DNA of 64,000 nucleotides from Streptomyces sp. PCS3-D2 (lineage in GTDB: Bacteria; Actinomycetota; Actinomycetes; Streptomycetales; Streptomycetaceae), in assembly GCF_000612545.2 (NCBI RefSeq), contig NZ_CP097800.1, positions 6,044,501 through 6,108,500 on the forward strand, given 5' to 3'. The position numbers were made by a program, and so were the translations under genes. Shown piece by piece: positions 57,440 to 64,000 of the stretch. The notes under the pieces are model-generated. The model was not told the origin of the DNA. It ran no database searches and saw only the letters and a program-made list of their open reading frames with translations. Each line of letters begins with the position of its first letter. The first letter of the stretch is position 1.

Positions 57440-59095
57440 ATGACGTACGACGCAGACGTGATCGTGATCGGAGCCGGGCTCGCGGGCCTGGTGGCCACCG
57501 CCGAGCTCGTCGACGCGGGCCGCAAGGTGGTCCTGCTCGACCAGGAGCCGGAACAGTCCATCGGGGGCCAGGCGCACTGGTCCTTCGGCGGGATGTTCCT
57601 CGTGGACTCGCCCGAGCAGCGCCGGATGCGGATCAGGGACAGTCGGGACCTCGCCCTCCAGGACTGGCTCGGCACCGCCGGGTTCGACCGCGAGGAGGAC
57701 GCCTGGCCGCGCCGCTGGGCCGGGGCCTACGTCGACTTCGCGGCCGGGGAGAAGCGCCGCTGGCTGCACGCGCGGGGAGTCCGCTTCTTCCCCGTCGTCG
57801 GCTGGGCCGAGCGCGGCGGCTACGACGCGGACGGCCACGGCAACTCCGTCCCGCGCTTCCACATCACCTGGGGCACCGGGCCCGGGCTGGTGGAGCCGTT
57901 CGAGCGGCGGGTCCGGGAGGGTGTGGCCCGCGGCCTGGTCCGGCTGGCGTTCCGCCACCGGGTGACCGGTCTGGCCGCCACCGCCGGCGCCCTGGACACC
58001 GTGACCGGGGAGATCCTCGAACCCTCCGACGCCGCGCGAGGCACCGCCAGCAGCCGCGAGGCCGCCGGAACCTTCTCCCTGCGGGCCCAGGCCGTGATCG
58101 TCACCAGCGGCGGCATCGGCGGCAACCACGACCTCGTGCGCGCGCAGTGGCCTGCCCGGCTCGGCACTCCGCCCGCACGGATGCTCTCCGGCGTACCCGC
58201 GCACGTCGACGGCCTCATGCTGGGGATCGCGGAGGCGGCGGGCGCCAGCCACATCAACAAGGACCGGATGTGGCACTACACCGAGGGCATCCGGAACTGG
58301 GACCCGATCTGGGCCCGGCACGGGATCCGCATCCTCCCCGGCCCGTCCCCGCTCTGGCTGGACGCCACGGGCAGACGGCTGCCCGTACCGCTCTTCCCGG
58401 GCTTCGACACCCTCGGCACGCTCGACCACATCATGCGGACGGGCCACGACCACACCTGGTTCGTGCTCAACGAGCGCATCATCGGGAAGGAGTTCGCCCT
58501 CTCCGGCTCCGAGCAGAACCCCGACCTCACCGGCCGGTCGGTGCGCGGCGTCATCACCCGCGCGCGCCAGGCCGTACCCGGCCCGGTCAGGGCCTTCATG
58601 GAGCACGGCGCCGACTTCGTCGTCGAACGCGACCTGTCCGCCCTGGTGCGCGGCATGAACGCGGTCACCGGGGAGGACCTCCTCGACGAGGCCGCCGTGC
58701 GGCGCGCGATCACGGCCCGCGACCGGGAGGTCGCCAACCCCTTCACCAAGGATCTCCAGGTGACGGCGATCCGCGGGGCCCGCCGGTACCTCGGCGACAA
58801 GCTGATCCGCACCGCCGCCCCGCACCGGATCCTCGACCCGAAGGCCGGCCCGCTGATCGCGGTACGGCTCTCCATCCTGACCCGCAAGTCCCTGGGCGGC
58901 CTGGAGACCGACCTCTCCTCGCGGGTCCTGACCGGGACGGGCGAGCCGCTCCCCGGCCTCTACGCCGCGGGCGAGGCGGCCGGCTTCGGCGGCGGCGGGG
59001 TGCACGGCTACCGGGCCCTGGAGGGCACCTTCCTCGGCGGGTGCGTCTTCTCGGGCCGTGCCGCGGGCCGGGCCGCGGCACGGGCGGTGGGCTGA
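57440..59095 (+). CDS. FAD-dependent dehydrogenase (fumarate reductase/KstD-like flavoprotein)
   Basis: A 551-residue flavoprotein. The dinucleotide motif is VIVIGAGLAGLVATAEL with the acidic VVLLDQE, and a second flavin contact is GGQAHWSFGGMFLVD. VIVTSGGIGGNHDLVR marks the FAD_binding_2 fold, and the C-terminal LYAAGEAAGFGGGGVHGYRALEGTFLGGCVFSGR is typical of FAD-binding dehydrogenases of this group, quoted for its GYRALEG part. The substrate is not known; ketosteroid-type or unsaturated acid reduction are possible. ATG 57440 fits the usual MTYDADVIVIGAG start. It is cytosolic, with no Tat signal. Confidence 0.9.
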   Translation: MTYDADVIVIGAGLAGLVATAELVDAGRKVVLLDQEPEQSIGGQAHWSFGGMFLVDSPEQRRMRIRDSRDLALQDWLGTAGFDREEDAWPRRWAGAYVDFAAGEKRRWLHARGVRFFPVVGWAERGGYDADGHGNSVPRFHITWGTGPGLVEPFERRVREGVARGLVRLAFRHRVTGLAATAGALDTVTGEILEPSDAARGTASSREAAGTFSLRAQAVIVTSGGIGGNHDLVRAQWPARLGTPPARMLSGVPAHVDGLMLGIAEAAGASHINKDRMWHYTEGIRNWDPIWARHGIRILPGPSPLWLDATGRRLPVPLFPGFDTLGTLDHIMRTGHDHTWFVLNERIIGKEFALSGSEQNPDLTGRSVRGVITRARQAVPGPVRAFMEHGADFVVERDLSALVRGMNAVTGEDLLDEAAVRRAITARDREVANPFTKDLQVTAIRGARRYLGDKLIRTAAPHRILDPKAGPLIAVRLSILTRKSLGGLETDLSSRVLTGTGEPLPGLYAAGEAAGFGGGGVHGYRALEGTFLGGCVFSGRAAGRAAARAVG

Positions 59096-59182
59096 GGCCG
59101 GCTCCCGCGCGGGAGGGCTGCCGAGGCCGACTCCCACCGCCGTGCTCGGCAGCCGCGCCAGACAGCTCGTGTGCCGGGAGCG

Positions 59183-59608
59183 TCAGGGCAGCCGTTCGGC
59201 GACCCGGAACCGTTCCGCGACCACGAGGGTGTCGTCGTCGACCGTGAACCCCGGGTCGCCGATCACCGTGCGCACCGGCTCGCTGTGCCAGAACTCCTCG
59301 TGCGCCGTACGCCATTCGGCCACCGACGTGTACCCCTCTCCCTCGTCGAGAGCGTGCCCCATCCCCACGTCGGCGAGCCGCAGCACCTCCACGGCCGTCA
59401 CCTCCACCACCGCCACCCCGCGCCCGCCGGAGTCGACCAGCAGCGACCGCGCGCCGGGCCGCGGTAGCGGCTCCCGTTCCGCCTCGTACTCCGCCAGCAG
59501 GCCGGTGGTGCTGGTCTTCGCCCCGCTCAGCACGGCCGCGACCAACTGGTCGCGCAACGGGCCGGGGAACCCGAGCAGGTACGGGGGAAGATCGTCATAT
59601 GCCGTCAT
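59183..59608 (-). CDS. ASCH-domain protein
   Basis: A 141-residue protein of the ASCH fold (related to PUA): LLGFPGPLRDQLVAAVLSGAKTSTTGLL at the N-terminus is the nucleic-acid-facing part, cited in segments, then VEVTAVEVLRLADVGMGHALDEGEG and WHSEPVRTVIGDPGFTVDDDTLVVAERFR in order. The lysine and threonine of GAKTSTTG correspond to conserved ASCH residues. Related proteins hydrolyse N4-acetylcytidine or bind RNA, but the activity here is unproven. It is convergent with the flavoprotein gene. Confidence 0.9.
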   Translation of the reverse strand: MTAYDDLPPYLLGFPGPLRDQLVAAVLSGAKTSTTGLLAEYEAEREPLPRPGARSLLVDSGGRGVAVVEVTAVEVLRLADVGMGHALDEGEGYTSVAEWRTAHEEFWHSEPVRTVIGDPGFTVDDDTLVVAERFRVAERLP

Positions 59609-59988
59609 ACGGCCACCCTAGGGTGCCTCCCGTCGCCGGCCGGAACGAATATCGTCGGCCCAACTGGCACGATCGCCACAGCAGTTGAAACCCGCCACGC
59701 ACTGGACCGGACCTTGACTCGGAGCTGCGCGTAACGGTTTGCTGTGCGTGATCACCGGAGTGCTCAACGGAGTTCCGACGAAATTCCGCCCGCGCGCCGG
59801 AGACTCCGAGCAACGCCACCGCAGTCCTCCGCAGTCCTCCGCAGTCCTCCGGAGCCCCACGGGGCTCCACCGGCACGACCCCCCGACCTCACCGGTCGGC
59901 CGCCCCGACCGTGCGTGCCCCTTGCGCGCGGGGGAGGCCCCGCCGCCCCGACCCCCGTCCGCCCGCGTCCTGGAGGGAAATCCCGCGG
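59609..59988. other. Intergenic region with short tandem repeats
   Basis: The 380-nt spacer between the divergent ASCH gene and the 315-aa gene contains a less GC-rich first part (59640-59760) that should hold the promoters, and the three 10-bp repeats at 59821-59850. Frames across it are low-complexity and lack ribosome sites; no gene is called. Confidence 0.5.
59821..59850. repeat. Three perfect 10-bp tandem repeats
   Basis: GCAGTCCTCC is repeated three times without change, about 140 nt before the next gene. A fourth weak copy may follow (GGAGCC...). Confidence 0.75.
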
Positions 59989-60936
59989 ATGTCCCCGCCT
60001 CCGCCGCCCCTCGGCCGCACCCGCAAGCGGGACGCCCAGCTCTTCGACCCGGCCCTCTGCGATGCCGAACTCATCGACGTGCGTTCCCAGTTCACTCAGG
60101 GGCGGTGGGCCAGGGTCCGTTCCCTCCTCGTCGGCACCGGCGACGACTGGGACCGCAGGGGCCACCGCGTCGTCGTCCTCGCCCAGACCCCGGCGGCCAC
60201 CGCATGGGCCCGCGAGTGGCTGCTCGCCGAACCGGACAGCGCCGACGCCGCCACCCTCCTCGCCTGCGCCGCCGTCTTCACCGCCCTGCGCCACAAGGGC
60301 ACCCCGGCCGAGGCCGAGGAAGCCTGCCGCCGTGCCGCCGTGCTGCTTCCCGACGACCCCACCCCCTGGCTCGGGCTGCTCCTGCTCTCCCGGACCTTCG
60401 GCAGCGAGGAGGAGTTCAGCCGCCACTTCGACCAGGTCCGGGCCCGTCACCCCGAGCACCACCACGCCCACCACCTGATGGTGGCGAAGCTGGCCGAACG
60501 CACCCTCGCGCCCGGCCAGGATCCGCTCCACGAGGTCTACGACTTCGCCGCCTGGGCCGCCGAGGAGTCCCCGGCGGACTCCCCGCTGGCCGTGCTCCCC
60601 GTCGTCGCGCACGCCGAGCGCTACCGGGTGCTCGCCGCCGGCCGCGGCCACACGGCCGAATCGGCCGCCGCACACTGGGAGGGCCGCCGCGCCCGCCAGG
60701 TGCTGCGCTCGGCCTTCGACTGGTGGCTGGAGTGGGAGCGCGACGACCACCCCCGCAACCGGGTCGACCTCAACTTCCTCGCCCACGCCAAACTCTGCGA
60801 AGGCCGCCCGGCCGAGGCCGCCGCGCTCTTCCACCGCATCGGCAGCCATGCCACCCGAGCCCCCTGGTCCTATCCCGACCGCGACCCCCACAAGGCCTTC
60901 CTCGCAGCGCGCAACGTGGCGCTCGGCACCGCCTGA
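59989..60936 (+). CDS. Uncharacterised helical (TPR-like) protein
   Basis: I cannot name this 315-residue cytosolic protein with certainty. It is mostly helical and its sequence WAREWLLAEPDSADAATLLACAAVF, AEAEEACRRAAVLLPDDPTPWLGLLLL and the later VDLNFLAHAKLCEGRPAEAAALFHRIG (quoted by region) suggest TPR-like pairs of helices near 80-140 and 270-300. The N-terminus is proline-rich. ATG 59989 has GGAGGG about 11 nt before it. It is followed by an amino-acid permease in the same direction after 88 nt. Confidence 0.7.
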   Translation: MSPPPPPLGRTRKRDAQLFDPALCDAELIDVRSQFTQGRWARVRSLLVGTGDDWDRRGHRVVVLAQTPAATAWAREWLLAEPDSADAATLLACAAVFTALRHKGTPAEAEEACRRAAVLLPDDPTPWLGLLLLSRTFGSEEEFSRHFDQVRARHPEHHHAHHLMVAKLAERTLAPGQDPLHEVYDFAAWAAEESPADSPLAVLPVVAHAERYRVLAAGRGHTAESAAAHWEGRRARQVLRSAFDWWLEWERDDHPRNRVDLNFLAHAKLCEGRPAEAAALFHRIGSHATRAPWSYPDRDPHKAFLAARNVALGTA

Positions 60937-61024
60937 CCCGTCACGGTCCCCCGCGGCCCCGGCCCGGCCGTCCGCCTCCCCCCACCCGCCCCCGAAAGAA
61001 CCGCGCCCCCGAAAGGACGCCGCC

Positions 61025-62569
61025 ATGCCGACGGGCAGATCCACCACGCTCCAGGAACCGGCCGAGATACGCACGTACAAGGGCCAGGACCGCGCACTGC
61101 GCGCCGACCGCCTCGGCACGGCCGGCCTGCTGCTCTCCGTACTCGCCGCGAGTGCCCCCCTGATGGTCGTCGCGGGTGTCATGCCCACGACTTTCGGGCT
61201 GATGGGCGTGGTCGGCCAGCCCCTGCTCTTCGTGATCCTGGGCCTCGTCCTTGCGCTGTTCAGCGTCGGCTACGCCGAGATGAGCCGCCACGTCCACAAC
61301 GCCGGCGCCTTCTACGCCTACATCGCCCGCGGCCTGGGCCCCACCGCCGGTGCCGCCGCCTCGCTCGTCGCCCTCGTCGCGTACAGCGCCATGCAGGTCG
61401 GCGTCTACGGCATCCTCGGCTTCGAGATCTCCGGCCTCTTCGCGACCTACCTGGACATCGAGCTCGCGTGGTGGATCCCGGCCCTGCTCGCGGTCGCCGT
61501 CACCGGCGCCCTCGGCTGGCTCAAGATCGACCTCAATGCCAAGGTCCTCGGCGTCCTCCTCCTGATCGAGTGCGCCCTCGTCGTCATCTTCGACGCCGCC
61601 GCCCTCGCCGAGCCGGGGCCCGAAGGCCTCTCGCTCCACGCGTTCAATCCCGAGACCCTCAGCGGGCCCGGCCTCGGCACCGCCCTGTGCTTCTGCATCG
61701 CCGCCTTCGTCGGGTTCGAGCAGTCCCCGGTGTACGCCGAGGAGACCAGCCGGCCGCACATCGTCGTCTCCCGCGTGATGTTCCTCGCGGTCGGCTTCGT
61801 CGCCCTCTTCTTCGCCTTCAGCGCCTGGGCCCTCACCGTCGCCACCGGCCCCCGCGAGGTCGTCGGGACCGCGGCCGAAGCCGGCCCCGGCCTGCTCTTC
61901 CAGCTCACCGAGGCGCGGCTCGGCACCGCCTTCACCGACGTCCTGCACGTCCTCTTCGTGACCGGCATGTTCGCCGCCATGCTCAGCTTCCACAACGTCG
62001 TCGCCCGCTACGCCTTCGCCATGGGCCGCGAGGGCCTCCTCCCCGCAGCCTTCGGCCGTACCAACGCGGGCACCGGTGCGCCCGCCACCGGCTCGCTCCT
62101 GCAGACCGGCATCGCGACCCTGGTCGTCCTCGCCTTCGCGGTCACCGACGACCTCCCGGCCGGCGACCCCACCGCACCCGTCCTGCACCTGTTCACCTGG
62201 ATGGGCAGTGTCGGGGCCCTCGGTGTGACGCTCCTCATGGCCGCCGCCTCCGTCGCCGTGATCGCCTTCTTCGTCCGCCGCGGCACCGCGGGCGCCCAGG
62301 TCTGGCGGCTCGTCGCGGCCGCCGGCGCCGGCCTCGCCCTGCTCGCCATCGCCGTCTACACCGTCAAGGACTTCGGCGTCCTGGTCGGCGCCGAGGAGGG
62401 CTCGGCGCTCAGCTGGGTCCTGCCGGGCATCATCGGGGCCGCCGTCGTGGTCGGCCTGCTGTACGGAGTCCTCCTGCGCCGCAGCCGCCCCGAGGTCCAC
62501 GCCCGGATCGGCCTCGGCAACGAAGCCTTCCGCCTCGACCAGGCGGCTGAGGGCACACCCGGCGACTGA
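61025..62569 (+). CDS. APC-family amino-acid permease
   Basis: A 514-residue secondary transporter with about 12 to 13 transmembrane helices. The family N-terminus RLGTAGLLLSVLAASAPLMVVAG and the NAGAFYAYIARGLGPTAGAAASL motif, both cited as regions, match the APC superfamily (ethanolamine/amino-acid transporters). The GFEQSPVYAEETSRPH motif in the middle is the substrate-side helix loop. GAAAGGA precedes ATG 61025. The substrate is unknown; polyamine, amino acid or ethanolamine uptake are possible. A hairpin follows about 20 nt after the stop. Confidence 0.92.
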   Translation: MPTGRSTTLQEPAEIRTYKGQDRALRADRLGTAGLLLSVLAASAPLMVVAGVMPTTFGLMGVVGQPLLFVILGLVLALFSVGYAEMSRHVHNAGAFYAYIARGLGPTAGAAASLVALVAYSAMQVGVYGILGFEISGLFATYLDIELAWWIPALLAVAVTGALGWLKIDLNAKVLGVLLLIECALVVIFDAAALAEPGPEGLSLHAFNPETLSGPGLGTALCFCIAAFVGFEQSPVYAEETSRPHIVVSRVMFLAVGFVALFFAFSAWALTVATGPREVVGTAAEAGPGLLFQLTEARLGTAFTDVLHVLFVTGMFAAMLSFHNVVARYAFAMGREGLLPAAFGRTNAGTGAPATGSLLQTGIATLVVLAFAVTDDLPAGDPTAPVLHLFTWMGSVGALGVTLLMAAASVAVIAFFVRRGTAGAQVWRLVAAAGAGLALLAIAVYTVKDFGVLVGAEEGSALSWVLPGIIGAAVVVGLLYGVLLRRSRPEVHARIGLGNEAFRLDQAAEGTPGD

Positions 62570-62589
62570 CCTCTTTTTCCAGCCTCTAT

Positions 62590-62629
62590 GAAGCCCCTGG
62601 CGCCCGTTTCCAAGGTCGTCGGGGGCTTC
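62590..62629 (+). terminator. Long-loop hairpin after the APC permease
   Basis: GAAGCCCC (62590-62597) pairs with GGGGCTTC (62622-62629) across a 24-nt loop. A short T-run (CTCTTTTT) lies just before it. It probably ends the permease transcript. Confidence 0.45.
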
Positions 62630-62778
62630 CGCATGCAGGGGGTGATTTTGGTGGCGGGCCCGGCCTCGTGGTCTCCTATGGCGATCAAATCACCCGGAAG
62701 CCACCACAGGGGACACCACCCAGCTCCCCTGCGAGGCCGTCCGGGCTGCCTGTCCCACCCACGAAGGCGACGTCATAC

Positions 62779-64000
62779 ATGACCGACCGCACCATGACCG
62801 AGGCACCCGCCCCGGCGTCCTCCCGCCATGTCGACGCCGGTGACGAGGGGTACAGCAAGGACCTCAAGTCCCGCCACATCAACATGATCGCGATCGGCGG
62901 AGCGATAGGCACCGGCCTGTTCCTCGGCGCCGGCGGCCGCCTCGCCGGTGCCGGCCCCTCCCTCGCGATCGCTTACGCGGTGTGCGGCGTCTTCGCCTTC
63001 TTCGTGGTCCGCGCCCTCGGCGAGCTCGTCCTCTACCGGCCCTCCTCGGGCGCCTTCGTCTCCTACGCCCGTGAGTTCATGGGCGAGAAGGGCGCCTACA
63101 CCGCCGGCTGGCTGTACTTCCTGAACTGGTCCACCACCACCGTGGCCGACATCACAGCCGCCGCCGTGTTCGCCCACTACTGGTCCGCGTTCACCGACGT
63201 CCCCCAGTGGGTCCTCGCGTTCATCGCGCTCGCCATCGTCCTCACCGCCAACCTGATCTCGGTGAAGTACTTCGGCGAGATGGAGTTCTGGTTCTCCATC
63301 GTCAAGGTCAGCGCCCTGGTGATCTTCATGCTGGTGGCCATCTACCTGGTCGCCACCAGCCACCCGATCGACGGCCACACCCCCGGCCTCACGACGATCA
63401 CCGACAGCGGGGGCCTCTTCCCCTCCGGCGTGCTGCCGATGCTCCTAGTGGTCCAGGGCGTCGTCTTCGCGTACGCCTCCGTCGAGCTGTGCGGCGTCGC
63501 CGCGGGCGAGACCGAGAACCCGGAGAAGATCATGCCGAAGGCGATCAACTCCATCATGTGGCGCGTCGGCGTCTTCTACGTCGGCTCGGTCGTGCTGCTG
63601 GCCCTGCTGCTCCCGTACACCGCCTACTCCGCCGACCAGTCCCCGTTCGTCACCGTCTTCGACAAGCTCGGCATCCCGGGCACCGCCGGCATCATGAACC
63701 TGGTCGTCCTCACCGCGGCCCTCTCCTCGCTGAACTCGGGCCTGTACTCGACCGGCCGCATCCTGCGCTCGATGGCCCTGTCCGGCTCGGCCCCGAAGTT
63801 CACCGGCGTCATGAACAAGGGCAAGGTCCCCTACGGGGGTGTCCTGTTCACCGCCGCCTTCGGCGTCGCGGGCGTCGGCCTGAACTACTGGATGCCCGGC
63901 GAGGCCTTCGAAATCGTCCTCAACCTCGCCTCCATCGGCATCCTGGGCACCTGGGGCATGGTCATGCTCTGTTCGCTCTTCTTCTGGCGCCGCTCGCAGA
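62779..64000 (+). CDS. AnsP/GabP-type amino-acid permease, partial at right edge
   Basis: The first 407 residues of an APC-family amino-acid:proton symporter. After a soluble N-terminus with SKDLKSRHINMIAIGGAIGTGLFLGAGGRLAGAGP (region), the sequence shows the AAT subfamily marks GAIGTGLFLG, SSGAFVSYAREFMGEKGAYTAGWLYFLNW in parts, and SVKYFGEMEFWFSIVKV, typical of L-asparagine permease-like proteins. About ten membrane helices are inside the window; the C-terminus lies beyond it. ATG 62779 is chosen because the domain follows at normal distance. It is preceded by 209 nt of non-coding DNA with the previous hairpin. The substrate assignment is tentative. Confidence 0.92.
   Translation, partial: MTDRTMTEAPAPASSRHVDAGDEGYSKDLKSRHINMIAIGGAIGTGLFLGAGGRLAGAGPSLAIAYAVCGVFAFFVVRALGELVLYRPSSGAFVSYAREFMGEKGAYTAGWLYFLNWSTTTVADITAAAVFAHYWSAFTDVPQWVLAFIALAIVLTANLISVKYFGEMEFWFSIVKVSALVIFMLVAIYLVATSHPIDGHTPGLTTITDSGGLFPSGVLPMLLVVQGVVFAYASVELCGVAAGETENPEKIMPKAINSIMWRVGVFYVGSVVLLALLLPYTAYSADQSPFVTVFDKLGIPGTAGIMNLVVLTAALSSLNSGLYSTGRILRSMALSGSAPKFTGVMNKGKVPYGGVLFTAAFGVAGVGLNYWMPGEAFEIVLNLASIGILGTWGMVMLCSLFFWRRSQ

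Noticed and set aside
59595-59876. Minus-strand frame of 93 codons over the GCAGTCCTCC repeats
   Set aside because: No ribosome site, translates the tandem repeat, and overlaps the ASCH promoter region.
1-64000. Search for CRISPR arrays, insertion sequences, integrase/att sites, tRNA or rRNA genes
   Set aside because: No regular spaced repeats, transposase or integrase motifs, cloverleaf or rRNA-like stretches were seen; the tandem repeats found are short and unspaced.

Overview
The window is high-GC actinobacterial DNA with dense coding, many GTG starts, GTGA/ATGA start-stop overlaps and several probably leaderless genes. Gene content and order point to a Streptomyces chromosome. From memory, not from a search, the order dnaE2, secreted lipase, sortase-anchored LPMO, SGNH lipase, hmgA, citrate transporter, soxR resembles the SCO1739 to SCO1690 stretch of S. 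coelicolor. No tRNA, rRNA, CRISPR array, insertion sequence or prophage was seen; most of the window looks like conserved core chromosome.

Left edge (1-4877). A small RiPP locus on the minus strand: a precursor peptide ending in the FxSxx signature (fxsA), its radical SAM/SPASM maturase (fxsB) with a degenerate HExxH-type C-terminal domain, and an AAC(3)-type acetyltransferase running off the edge. A 105-residue membrane protein next door has an upstream region that is a near copy of the fxsA upstream region. An alpha/beta hydrolase follows.

4878-13087. A YhgE/Pip-like membrane protein stands divergent from an SOS operon (LexA box, dnaE2, and a Y-family polymerase-like protein lacking catalytic acids). 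A secreted lipase and a sortase-tagged copper monooxygenase follow.

13088-26515. DUF402 protein, short GntR regulator, AAA ATPase, SGNH lipase with a TTA (bldA-type) codon, a Ser/Thr kinase overlapping it tail to tail, a class III CoA-transferase, a two-gene drug-type ABC exporter with a divergent TetR regulator and twin operators, an orphan type ISP restriction specificity domain, a small repeat protein, a HutC-type GntR regulator and homogentisate dioxygenase.

26516-43074. A translationally coupled membrane/lipoprotein operon (beta-helix protein, cupredoxin-like lipoprotein, multi-pass membrane protein), TetR, a molybdopterin oxidoreductase, a citrate-type transporter, aldehyde and alcohol dehydrogenases, TetR plus acyl-CoA dehydrogenase, a YiaA/B-type protein, TetR plus MaoC hydratase sharing an operator, and SoxR.

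43075-64000. A degenerate BKACE-like protein coupled to a zinc-ribbon-like protein, an alpha/beta hydrolase, a Tat-exported DUF1343 (NamZ-like) muramidase, an SDR/acyl-CoA ligase/TetR group, an old yellow enzyme with divergent MerR, an APH-like kinase plus acyl-CoA dehydrogenase pair, an MBL hydrolase, a histidine-rich repeat protein, two DUF202 proteins, a NUDIX hydrolase, a flavoprotein dehydrogenase, an ASCH protein, an uncharacterised protein and two amino-acid permeases, the second cut by the right edge. Much of this half looks like acyl-CoA and lipid catabolism under several TetR/MerR regulators whose candidate operators can be read from inverted or repeated motifs.
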